Assembly: GCA_029260655.1 (NCBI GenBank)
Contig: JAJDCU010000047.1
Location: forward strand, 1-64,000
DNA: 64,000 nt
Direction of reading: 5' to 3'
From: Phycisphaeraceae bacterium
GTDB lineage: Bacteria > Planctomycetota > Phycisphaerae > Phycisphaerales > Phycisphaeraceae
Positions 42,645 to 51,652 of the stretch are shown here, piece by piece. How positions within the stretch are numbered: the first letter of the stretch is position 1; each line of letters opens with the position of its first letter. Below the pieces are notes generated by a model. The model was not told the origin of the DNA, made no database searches, and saw nothing but the letters and a program-made list of their open reading frames with translations. The translations under genes and the position numbers were made by a program.

Positions 42645-44584
42645 TGACTAAGGAACCCGCCAACATTTCCCGCCGTGTGCTTGTGATCGACGATAACGAA
42701 TCGATCCACGGTGACATCCGGAAGGTCCTTTGCGCGGATGGCGGCTCCGAGGTGTTGGACAGTGTGACCGATCTCATGCTCGGTAAGCGCCTCGGCGAGC
42801 AGCCGACTAAGTCTCGGCCTCACTACGAGATCGACTCGGCGCTCCAGGGAGAGCAAGGGCTTAAGGCGGTAAAAAAAGCGTGCGATGATGACCGGCCGTA
42901 CATGCTGGCCTTCGTCGACATGCGGATGCCGCCGGGGTGGGACGGCGTCGAAACCATCGAGCGGATATGGGAAGTGGACCAGCACATCCAGATCGTGATC
43001 TGCACCGCGTACTCCGACTACGACTGGCAGGGCATCGCCTCGAGGCTCGGCTGCACCGACCGACTGCTGATCATCAAGAAGCCATTCGACAGCATCGAGC
43101 TCGAGCAGGCCGCCTACGCCATGACGGAGAAGTGGGTGCTGGCCAAGCGGGCCCGGGTCTGGGGCGCGGAGCTGACACGCACGGTCGATAAGCTGAAGGT
43201 CGAGGTCGCCCAACGCCGATCGGTCCAGGAGCGTCTCCGGCACGACTCATTGCACGACGCCTTGACCAAGCTCCCGAATCGCTCGCTGCTGATGGACCGT
43301 ATCGATTACTGCATCGAGCGCTCCACCCGGCAAAGCGGCTATGTGTTCGCCTTGTTGTTTATGGACCTGGACAACTTCAAGATAGTCAACGACAGCCTTG
43401 GGCACCGCACGGGCGATGCGCTATTGTGTGAGCTTGCTAACCGGTTGGTGTCGTGCATGCGGTCGATCGATGCGTCTTCTTCCCCGGGCCACGACACCAT
43501 CGCCAGGATCGGGGGGGACGAGTTCGTCGTCCTGCTGGATGGGGTCCGTGACAACGCCGACCCTGCCCGTATCGCCGAGAAGATCCAGCAGGCGATCGCC
43601 GAGCCCTTTCATCTGGGCGGTCACCGGTTGGTCGTCAGCGCCAGTGTCGGGATCGCCATCAGCCAGGGCGGCAGCTACGACTGCCCCGACGCCATCCTCC
43701 GCGACGCCGACACGGCCCTTTATCAGGCCAAGGACCGCGGCAAGGGCCAGTGTGCGCTGTTCGACGAAGAGATGCGCGCCCACGTGGTCCTGCGGCTCCG
43801 CATGGAAGAAGACCTACGCAAGGCCATCGAGCAACAGCAACTGCGGCTTCAGTACCAGCCGCTGGTATCGCTGACGACCGGGCGTATCGAGGGTTTCGAG
43901 GCGCTGGCGCGCTGGCATCACCATGAGTTCGGTCAGGTCCCGGCCTGCGACTTCATCCCGATCGCCGAGGAGACCGGCCTGATCATCCCCATCGGGATGT
44001 GGGTCATCGAAGAGGCGTGTCACCAGATCAAGCTGTGGGCCGATCGGTATCCCCAATACCCCGACCTGTATGTCAGCGTCAACCTGTCGAGCAAGCAATT
44101 CATGCCCGGCGACCTGGTTGAGGAGATTGACACGTGCGTCCGGTCCAAGGGGCTTGAGCCTCATCGTATCAAGCTCGAGATCACCGAGAGCGTGGTCATG
44201 GAGAACAGCGACCAGATGCTCAATATGCTCGGCTCGTTTAGGACGCTCGGCTACGAAATGTATATGGACGACTTCGGCACGGGCTATTCCTCGCTGAGCT
44301 ACCTGCACGACCTGCCAATCTCAGCGATCAAGGTGGACCGGTCCTTCATCTCCAGGATGGACCAGACCGGCGAGCACGCGAACACGATCCAGGCGATCGT
44401 GACCATGGCGCACAACCGGGACATGACCGTCATCGCCGAGGGGGTGGAGACGGTCGAGCACCTGGCGCAGCTCCAGTCTCTCGAGTGCGACATGGCCCAG
44501 GGGTATTACTTCTCAAGGCCCGTCAACGGGGAGGATGTTGATGCGCTGTTCAACTCCATCGGACGATGGTCGAATATTGCCTGA
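42644..44584 (+). CDS. response regulator with GGDEF and EAL domains
   Basis: A 646-residue protein. A receiver domain (about 8-155, phospho-acceptor Asp92, TAYSDYDW, KKPF) has an unusually long insert between the first acidic residues and the Asp. A coiled coil precedes GGDEF (about 200-370, intact GGDEF at 290-294) and EAL (about 385-635). EALAR (419-423), LEITES, DDFGTGYSSL, IKVDRSF and AEGVE are all intact. Both cyclic-di-GMP synthesis and breakdown are possible. AAGGAGG lies seven bases before the ATG. Translationally coupled to the histidine kinase, making a two-component/cyclic-di-GMP module. Confidence 0.9.
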   Translation: MTKEPANISRRVLVIDDNESIHGDIRKVLCADGGSEVLDSVTDLMLGKRLGEQPTKSRPHYEIDSALQGEQGLKAVKKACDDDRPYMLAFVDMRMPPGWDGVETIERIWEVDQHIQIVICTAYSDYDWQGIASRLGCTDRLLIIKKPFDSIELEQAAYAMTEKWVLAKRARVWGAELTRTVDKLKVEVAQRRSVQERLRHDSLHDALTKLPNRSLLMDRIDYCIERSTRQSGYVFALLFMDLDNFKIVNDSLGHRTGDALLCELANRLVSCMRSIDASSSPGHDTIARIGGDEFVVLLDGVRDNADPARIAEKIQQAIAEPFHLGGHRLVVSASVGIAISQGGSYDCPDAILRDADTALYQAKDRGKGQCALFDEEMRAHVVLRLRMEEDLRKAIEQQQLRLQYQPLVSLTTGRIEGFEALARWHHHEFGQVPACDFIPIAEETGLIIPIGMWVIEEACHQIKLWADRYPQYPDLYVSVNLSSKQFMPGDLVEEIDTCVRSKGLEPHRIKLEITESVVMENSDQMLNMLGSFRTLGYEMYMDDFGTGYSSLSYLHDLPISAIKVDRSFISRMDQTGEHANTIQAIVTMAHNRDMTVIAEGVETVEHLAQLQSLECDMAQGYYFSRPVNGEDVDALFNSIGRWSNIA

Positions 44585-44647
44585 GTTGGCTGCACCGGGT
44601 TGGGCCCTGTGACAGATCAGCGGTCGGGCTAGCTCAAACGGCTGCGG

Positions 44648-45817
44648 TCAGCACGCGGTGTCTCTGGCCGAATCGGCCGGGTTGTCGTTGGCGTCTTCGA
44701 CGGCGGGCTCGGGGGCGATCCCGTAATCCCTGTGCGCTGTGCCCGGGCTGTCCGAGGCCTCGCCCCCAAAAAGCACCGCGGCGCGTGAGCGGGGGCAAAC
44801 GATGTCGGCCCGGCGCGTGCGCTCAAGCCGTAGGGTGATCTTGTCTCCGCCATCCAGCCCGAAGTCGACCGACGAACCCCGGACCAGCGCGACCTGTGGC
44901 TCGGCGTAGCGCGACCCGGTGCGCAGCGACTTGACGATCAGCAACTCCGGGCCGGTGCAGGTGATCGTCGCCCGGTCATCCTTAAGATCGACCGTGTACC
45001 CCAATCGTTCGATGGATTCGGTCACGTCCAGCGTCTCGTCGCTGATCGGCTCGTGCTCGACATTGAACACGGCGATGTACTTGTCGGAGTAGTCGGCGAG
45101 GTACCCGGGCAGGTCGATCACACACGGGTCGGGGTCGCCGGGGCAGGCCAGTTGCAGCACGACCGGCTGGCCGATGTGACGTTCGAGGATCGGTTCGTAT
45201 GCGTTGGCGGCGGCGCCCAGCAGGGTCTGGCCGATCTGGTCGACCGCGGACTTTTGCCCGGCAAGCGATGGGCCGGCGACGCGCTTGCTGAGCTGACCGA
45301 TCACGGCGCTAAGCGCCTTGCCGAAAGCGTCGCGGAGGGTATTGATCAGGTTACGCAAAGAGCGCGCCGCACGCCGAGGGATGCCCGGCCGGAAGCTACG
45401 GCTGATCTGCTTATGACGCCGGTCCTTCTCCCGGTAGGAAAGCGCATCGATCGGACGGCAGATCGCCAGGCAGTTCTCCGACTCATTCTCATAGATCAAC
45501 GTGCTGGTCTTGACGATCCCCTGGCGCGTCCGGTAGGGGGCGTCAAACACCAGCTCAAGCCCCTGGCTGTAAACGATCAGGTCGCCCCAGACGACTTTGC
45601 CCGCGGTGTCGGTGTAGCTGATGTGGTAGTCGTGCATCAGCTTAAGACACTTATCCTTGCGCCGCTGCTGGACGATGACGGTGATGATCGCCGTGAGGAA
45701 GATGAAGACGATAAGGATCGACAGGCTGTGCGTCAGCAGTATCCGCCACAGCGGCTCTTGCGCGGTCACAAGGGTCTGGGCGGCGTCGGCGGTCTGGGCG
45801 AGCAGGGCGGTGAGCAT
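44648..45817 (-). CDS. single-pass membrane protein of unknown function
   Basis: A 389-residue protein I do not recognise. One membrane helix (about 28-50) is followed by a basic, soluble region. Residues 60-120 hold a compact beta segment (VVWGDLIVYSQGLELVFDAP) and 250-345 a second beta-rich region (KYIAVFNVEHEPISDETLDV, GYTVDLKDDRATITCTG). Probably an N-out anchor with a cytosolic PH- or SHOCT-like scaffold, which is a guess. It lies 64 bases after cusA on the same strand and may belong to that transcript, but nothing in it suggests metal binding. Confidence 0.6.
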   Translation of the reverse strand: MLTALLAQTADAAQTLVTAQEPLWRILLTHSLSILIVFIFLTAIITVIVQQRRKDKCLKLMHDYHISYTDTAGKVVWGDLIVYSQGLELVFDAPYRTRQGIVKTSTLIYENESENCLAICRPIDALSYREKDRRHKQISRSFRPGIPRRAARSLRNLINTLRDAFGKALSAVIGQLSKRVAGPSLAGQKSAVDQIGQTLLGAAANAYEPILERHIGQPVVLQLACPGDPDPCVIDLPGYLADYSDKYIAVFNVEHEPISDETLDVTESIERLGYTVDLKDDRATITCTGPELLIVKSLRTGSRYAEPQVALVRGSSVDFGLDGGDKITLRLERTRRADIVCPRSRAAVLFGGEASDSPGTAHRDYGIAPEPAVEDANDNPADSARDTAC

Positions 45818-45881
45818 GATGGGCGTTGTACCCGGTGTCGGCTAAGGGCTCAAGCACGGTCTCCCTTGGCCAGCGACATTC

Positions 45882-48800
45882 TCAAGCCGACCGAACGGAC
45901 GCAGCTTCGTTTGCACTGAATGTATGACGCATCGCAAACCGCTTGACGAGGTAGAAGATCACCGGGTACAGCAGCAGTTCCAGCAGGAACGCGGTCGCCA
46001 GCCCGCCGATCATCGGCGCCGCCAGACGCCGCATCGTGTCCGCCCCCGCGCCGCTGGCCCACAACAGCGGGACCAGCCCGATAAACGTCGTCATCACCGT
46101 CATGGTCTTAGGCCTGATACGCTTCACCGCCCCCTCGTGGACCGCGTGCCAGAGGTCGTCGGTGTTGCGCATCCGTCCTTCTTCCGCGAATCGGTCGAAG
46201 CTGTTTTCCAGGTACAAGAGCATCACCAGCCCGGTCTCGACCGCCAGCCCCGCCAGCGCGATCACCCCGACCCACACCGCAAGCGACAGGTTGTAATCCA
46301 GCACATACAACAGCCAGACCGCGCCGACCAGGCCAAAAGGCAGGCTCAGCACGAGGATCGCCACACGCAGCCAGTCGCGGGTCGCCATGTACAGCAAAAG
46401 CAGGATCAGCACCCCCGCCAACGGCACGATGACGGTCAGCCTTTGCCGCGCCGCCTGCATGTACTCGTATTGTCCGGACCAGACGATGCTGTAACCGTTA
46501 GGCAGTTTGACCGATTCATCCACAGCCTGCCTCGCCCGCGTAACGTAGGTGCCCACGTCCAGATCCTTGATGTCCACGTACACCCACGAAGTCGGCCGTG
46601 CGTTTTCGCTCTTGATCATCGGCGGGCCCTTGTGGACCTCGATCGATGCTAACTGTCCGATCGGGACCTGTGCGCCCGACGGGGTGGCGACCAGCGTCTG
46701 CCTCAGGGAATCGAGGTTGTCGCGCAGCTCGTGGGGGTAGCGGAGGTTCACCGGGTATCGCTCGAGCCCCTCGATGGTCTGGGTCACGTTCATCCCGCCC
46801 ATCGCGCTCATCACCACGTCCTGCACGTCCGCGACGTTCAGCCCGTAGCGGGCGATCTGTTTACGATCGATACGGATGTCGAAGTAGTTGCCCCCGACGC
46901 TCTTGTCGGCAAACGCGCTGGTCGTGAAGGCGGCGACCCGGCTGTCGGTCTTCACCACCGAAGCGGTCTGCTCGGCCAGCTGCGATAGTGTTTCCAGGTC
47001 CGGGCCCATCAGCTTGATCCCGATCGGGGTCTTGATCCCGGTCGAGAGCATGTCGATCCGTGTCTTGATCGGCATGGTCCAGGCGTTGGTCAGCCCGGGG
47101 ATGTTGATCACGTTGTGAAGCCCCGGCACGCGAGCGCCCTCTTCCGAGCCCGGCAACTCGTAGCCGTAGATCAACTCCTGCACCGTGATCGTTCTGACAT
47201 CCGGCCAGACCGCCCGCGGGGCCCACGTGAGCCAACCCGGCCAGCCCGAGTAGAACCTTTCAACTGCGCGGGTCCGCCAAAGATGTTTGTCTCTGCGCAG
47301 GGTGATCGTCGTCTCGAACATGCTTGGGGGCGCGGGGTCGGTTGCGGTCTCGGCCCGGCCGGCCTTGCCGAAGACCGACTCGACCTCCGGGAACTGCATG
47401 ATCAACTTGTCGGTCTGCTGCAACAGCTCACGGGCCTTGGTCATGCTGATCCCCGGGTCGGTCGTCGGCATGTACAAAAGGTCGCCTTCCTCCAGCGGCG
47501 GCATGAACTCGCTGCCGAGTTGGCTAAACGGCCAGAGCGTCGCCGCCATCAGAAGCGCTGCGCATAGGAGCGTGGACTTGCGGTAATGCATGACCAGCAC
47601 AAACATCGGGTTGTACAGCCGCTGCAAGATCAGACTGACCGGGTTACGTTGTTCGGAGTGGATCTTCTGAGGCAGCAGCGCCAGGCAGGCGAGCACGACC
47701 CACCCCAGCACGAGCCATCCGCGGTATCCATCGAGCCCAGACATCGGCATCAGCGCAAGGACAAGCGCCGGGCCAACGACCGTTACAGCATAAACCAGCA
47801 ACCGCCGTCTCCGTGACCAGATGCTGGGCACGATGCGTTCGCGGATGAGGTAGACCATCATCACGGGGATGATCGTGATCGCCAGCACCGCCGCCGATGC
47901 CATCGCGAACGTCTTGGTGTACGCAAGCGGTTTGAACAGCCTGCCCGACTGCTCGCCGAGTACGAAAATCGGCAGGAAGCTGACCGTGATAATCAGCAGG
48001 CTGAAGAAAAGCGTCGGCCCGACCTCCGCCGCGGCCTCGGCGATGACCTGGGCACGCGCACGCGGCTCACCGCCTCCGGCGACGCGCTGCTTCTCCCGTT
48101 CCAGGTGTTTGTGCGCGTTCTCCACCATCACGATCGAGCTGTCGACCATCACCCCGATCGAGATCGCGATCCCGCCCAGGCTCATGATGTTTGCGTTGAT
48201 CCCCAATAGGTGCATCACCGACAACGTCGACAACACACCGGTCGGCAGGACAAACGCCGCGACCAGGGCGCTGCGCGCGTGTAGCAGGAACAGCAGGATC
48301 ACCAGCGAGACGACCACGACCTCCTCGATCAGCGTCGAGGCGACGGTGTGGATCGCCCGCTCGATCAGGTCGGACCGGTCGTAGGCGACCTGAACCGCCA
48401 CCCCTGGCGGCAGGGCGGCTTCCAACTCCGCAAGCCGGTCGCGCACCCGGGTGATCGTCGCTTGCGCGTTCTCGCCGAACCGCATGACCACGACCCCGCC
48501 GACCGCCTCTCCCCGGCCGTTCCATTCGCCGATCCCCCGGCGGATCTCCGGGCCGACACGTACCTCGGCGACGTCATCTATATAGATCGGTGTGCCGTCC
48601 TCGGTCGCGCCCAGGGACGCCTGACGCAGTTCGGCGAGCGCCTTGTCTGAGCGCGCGTTCTCGATCGACCGCCCCGACGCACGCGCCTCGGCGATCTCGG
48701 CGTCGGTCAGCCCGCCTAAGTAACCAAGCCCCCGGACCATGTACTCGGTCTCGCTCATCTCGATCAACCGCCCGCCGACGTCGACGTTCGACCGCTGGAT

Positions 48801-49703
48801 CGCCGTCTTGACTTTGCTCAGCGGCATGCCGTACGCCAGAAGCCTCACCGGGTCGACCACGACCTGGTACTGCTTGACGAACCCGCCGACCGGCGCGACT
48901 TCGCTGACACCTTCCACAGCCGTAAGTTCGTAGCGCAGGAACCAGTCCTGCAAACCGCGCAGATCAGACAGGTCCTGATCGCTTGGTGTCAGAGGCTTGC
49001 CGTCCAACGGACAGCGGTCGTAGCCACGGGTGAGTTGGATGGATTCGAGCCTGCCGCGCGCATCCGGCGGCGCGGCGTCGGGCGAGTCGTAACGTTTGTT
49101 ATCCTGTATGTCTGCGTAGATGACGCGCCCAGCGGTGAAGACGCGGTGGCGGACCAGCCGTTGCTTCATCGCCGGGTCGTCCGGCGCCTCGCCGAGGTTT
49201 GGGTACCAGGCATCGGTATCGGGATCGTGCCACAGGCCGTTGGGATGGTCTACGCAGTACGGGCCTGTGGTCAGGACATACTGGTAGACCCACCCCACGC
49301 CGGTCGCGTCGGGCCCGAGCTGGGGGCTGACACTTGCCGGAAGGCTGCTGGCGACGGCGTTGAGCTGTTCGAGCACCCGGCTGCGCGCCCAATAAAGGTC
49401 GGTCCCGTCCTCGAAGATAACGTAGACAAAGCTCGTCCCGAACATGCTGTACCCGCGGACGGTCTTGGCGTAGGGCACGGCCAGCATCGAGGTGGTCAGC
49501 GGGTAGGTGACCTGGTCCTCGATGATCTTGGGCGCCTGCCCGGGGTACTCGGTGCGCACCACGACTTGCACGTCCGAGAGGTCGGGGATCGCGTCGATCG
49601 TGATGTGCTGGGTAGACCACACCCCGGCGGTGATCACGAAAGCGGTCAACAGCAATACGACCGCCCGGTTGTCGATGCACCCGTGGATGAGTTTGGCGAT
49701 CAT
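45882..49703 (-). CDS. cusA: CusA-type copper/silver RND efflux pump with long insertion
   Basis: A 1273-residue heavy-metal-efflux RND permease (E. coli CusA is 1047). Twelve core membrane helices frame two periplasmic porter domains. GVMVDSSIVMVENAH carries the proton-relay Asp. The YMPTTDPG and PPSMFETT methionines align from memory with the Cu(I)/Ag(I)-binding methionines of CusA. Extra length comes from about 95 residues at 147-242 (containing CPLDGKPL), a ~25-residue insert near 335, and two added hydrophobic segments near 645-690. It overlaps cusB by four bases. GAGGGGAC precedes the ATG. Confidence 0.88.
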   Translation of the reverse strand: MIAKLIHGCIDNRAVVLLLTAFVITAGVWSTQHITIDAIPDLSDVQVVVRTEYPGQAPKIIEDQVTYPLTTSMLAVPYAKTVRGYSMFGTSFVYVIFEDGTDLYWARSRVLEQLNAVASSLPASVSPQLGPDATGVGWVYQYVLTTGPYCVDHPNGLWHDPDTDAWYPNLGEAPDDPAMKQRLVRHRVFTAGRVIYADIQDNKRYDSPDAAPPDARGRLESIQLTRGYDRCPLDGKPLTPSDQDLSDLRGLQDWFLRYELTAVEGVSEVAPVGGFVKQYQVVVDPVRLLAYGMPLSKVKTAIQRSNVDVGGRLIEMSETEYMVRGLGYLGGLTDAEIAEARASGRSIENARSDKALAELRQASLGATEDGTPIYIDDVAEVRVGPEIRRGIGEWNGRGEAVGGVVVMRFGENAQATITRVRDRLAELEAALPPGVAVQVAYDRSDLIERAIHTVASTLIEEVVVVSLVILLFLLHARSALVAAFVLPTGVLSTLSVMHLLGINANIMSLGGIAISIGVMVDSSIVMVENAHKHLEREKQRVAGGGEPRARAQVIAEAAAEVGPTLFFSLLIITVSFLPIFVLGEQSGRLFKPLAYTKTFAMASAAVLAITIIPVMMVYLIRERIVPSIWSRRRRLLVYAVTVVGPALVLALMPMSGLDGYRGWLVLGWVVLACLALLPQKIHSEQRNPVSLILQRLYNPMFVLVMHYRKSTLLCAALLMAATLWPFSQLGSEFMPPLEEGDLLYMPTTDPGISMTKARELLQQTDKLIMQFPEVESVFGKAGRAETATDPAPPSMFETTITLRRDKHLWRTRAVERFYSGWPGWLTWAPRAVWPDVRTITVQELIYGYELPGSEEGARVPGLHNVINIPGLTNAWTMPIKTRIDMLSTGIKTPIGIKLMGPDLETLSQLAEQTASVVKTDSRVAAFTTSAFADKSVGGNYFDIRIDRKQIARYGLNVADVQDVVMSAMGGMNVTQTIEGLERYPVNLRYPHELRDNLDSLRQTLVATPSGAQVPIGQLASIEVHKGPPMIKSENARPTSWVYVDIKDLDVGTYVTRARQAVDESVKLPNGYSIVWSGQYEYMQAARQRLTVIVPLAGVLILLLLYMATRDWLRVAILVLSLPFGLVGAVWLLYVLDYNLSLAVWVGVIALAGLAVETGLVMLLYLENSFDRFAEEGRMRNTDDLWHAVHEGAVKRIRPKTMTVMTTFIGLVPLLWASGAGADTMRRLAAPMIGGLATAFLLELLLYPVIFYLVKRFAMRHTFSANEAASVRSA

Positions 49704-51652
49704 CGCGTTGTCCCCTCTGGCGCATCGGCGGGCTCAACAGGCTGTGTAGCGGGTGAGTTCGTCTGGGTTGTCTGCGCATCGGGCTGTGTCGCGGCGGCCC
49801 CGGTAACAGGCAGGGTCTTACGGGCGTCGAAGCAACGGAGCATGACCTCGCCGAAGTAGGGGTTTTGAACCTCGCCGGCGGTCTGGAGCCAAAACCCACC
49901 GCCCTGATCGGCTTGGTACATCGGGCAGTGTAGTTCCTGGACCTCCTGGCCAAAGGACCGGGGTACGCCGGTGGCTCGTAGCAGTGTGCTCAGGGCCACA
50001 CTGAGGTCGGCGAAACGCAGCCTTGCCTCAGCCAGGTCATTTGCCTGCCCTAGTTCTTTGGCATGCCCAATCGCCTCCTTGATTTCGGGGTGCTTGCGCC
50101 CAAAGTGCGGGTCGCCGGTGACCGGGGATGCTTCCAGCCGGCGCAGCGCCTTCACGATCCGCTCGGCGGGCGGGGCAGTCCCCTCGGCGGTGTCTTGCGC
50201 AAGTAGATCGGCGACCGAGAAGTAATCGGTGAGCAATCCCGATAGCAGCTCGTCCGCCTCGCCGGTCAGCGATGCGGGGCCGTCCTCGGCGTCGCTCTTG
50301 TCGGTGTCCGGCCTATCGATCGCCGACTCGCCCATGACCATCTTCGCCAGCGCCTCACGCATCTTCGCCTCGCTGTCGATCAGAAACTGGCCGCTGGTCA
50401 CGACCTTCTCGCCCGGCTCCAGCCCTTGCAGAATCTCAACCATCCCGTCGCCGGCCTCGATCCCGACCCGCACATCACGCGGCTCGAACCGCCCGTCACC
50501 AAGACTCACGAACGCCACACTGCGCTCGCCGGTGTCGATAATCGCTTCGCGCGGCGCCAGTGTCCGCTCCCGTGCCAACGTGCTCTGGAGCTCAACGTTG
50601 GTGAACATCCCGGGCTTGAGCAGCCCGCTGGGGTTGTCGAACTCGAGGCGGACCTGAACCTCCCGCGTCTTCTTATCGAGGTACGGGTACACGAAGATCA
50701 CCTCGCCGCTGAACGACTGCCCGGGGATATACGGCAGGGTCATCACCGCGCGCTGGCCGGCTTGGACATAAGGCAGCTGGTACTCGTACAACGTCACCAA
50801 TACCCACACCTTGGACAGGTCGGCGATCCGGTAGACGCGCATCCCCGGGTCGACGTTCATCCCCTCGTTGGCGTGCTTGTCGATCACCACGCCGGTGTGC
50901 GGGCTCAGCACGCTGATCGTCTTGGTCGGCTCGCCGGTCTGTTCCAGTTGCTCGATCTGCTCGGGCGTGACGTCGTAATAAAGAAGCCGGGTGCGCGCCG
51001 CGTCGAGCAGGTTCGTTGCGCCCTGCACGGCCGTTCCACGGTTGCGGTAGGCCAGCAGGTATTCCTGTAGCGCTGAATACACCTCGGGCGAGTACACGTC
51101 GAAAAGCGGTTGCCCTTGCTCGACCTGGGCGCCCAGGAAGTCGACGTGCATCTTTTCGATCCACCCCGAGACCTTGATGTTCACGTCTCTAATCGACGGC
51201 TCGGCGTAATCGACCGTCCCGACCGTGCGGATCGTCTTGACCAGCGGGCCCTTGACGACTTCGCTGACCCGCACGCCGATGTTCTGCACGATCAACGGGT
51301 CGATCGCAACCTCGCCGGTGAACTTCGTCGGGTCGATCGGGGTCAGGTCCATGTGGCAGATCGGGCAGAGACCGGGCTTGGGCAGCACGATCCAGGGGTG
51401 CATCCCGCAGGTGTAGAGCATCTGGCCGTGCTCGTCAGTGGTTGCGGCGGGGTCGTCCGTGTGATCGTGCCCGATGCCGACGAACTGCAGCGCGGGCCGA
51501 ACCACATTCGGGATGACCCAGCCAAAGGCGGCGCCCAACAGGACCGCGGCGAAGATCAGCAATACCAATCCGATCAACACAGCGGGCTTTGGTCCGCGCG
51601 GCGGTGGGGGGCTGGGCGGGGGCGTGGGGTTGTCTATCGCCTTATTTGTCAT
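49700..51652 (-). CDS. cusB: CusB-type periplasmic adaptor with heavy-metal-binding N-terminus and DUF3347-like tail
   Basis: A 650-residue membrane-fusion protein. A membrane anchor (about 24-48) precedes a heavy-metal-binding domain with YTCGMHP and CPICHMDL (about 79-107). The lipoyl/hairpin/beta-barrel core follows (about 120-440). The C-terminal ~190 residues resemble DUF3347 and contain HCPMY, a further metal-site candidate. It links the inner-membrane pump to the outer-membrane channel and hands copper or silver to the pump. It overlaps cusA by four bases and the cusC-like gene by 11 bases. Confidence 0.87.
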   Translation of the reverse strand: MTNKAIDNPTPPPSPPPPRGPKPAVLIGLVLLIFAAVLLGAAFGWVIPNVVRPALQFVGIGHDHTDDPAATTDEHGQMLYTCGMHPWIVLPKPGLCPICHMDLTPIDPTKFTGEVAIDPLIVQNIGVRVSEVVKGPLVKTIRTVGTVDYAEPSIRDVNIKVSGWIEKMHVDFLGAQVEQGQPLFDVYSPEVYSALQEYLLAYRNRGTAVQGATNLLDAARTRLLYYDVTPEQIEQLEQTGEPTKTISVLSPHTGVVIDKHANEGMNVDPGMRVYRIADLSKVWVLVTLYEYQLPYVQAGQRAVMTLPYIPGQSFSGEVIFVYPYLDKKTREVQVRLEFDNPSGLLKPGMFTNVELQSTLARERTLAPREAIIDTGERSVAFVSLGDGRFEPRDVRVGIEAGDGMVEILQGLEPGEKVVTSGQFLIDSEAKMREALAKMVMGESAIDRPDTDKSDAEDGPASLTGEADELLSGLLTDYFSVADLLAQDTAEGTAPPAERIVKALRRLEASPVTGDPHFGRKHPEIKEAIGHAKELGQANDLAEARLRFADLSVALSTLLRATGVPRSFGQEVQELHCPMYQADQGGGFWLQTAGEVQNPYFGEVMLRCFDARKTLPVTGAAATQPDAQTTQTNSPATQPVEPADAPEGTTR

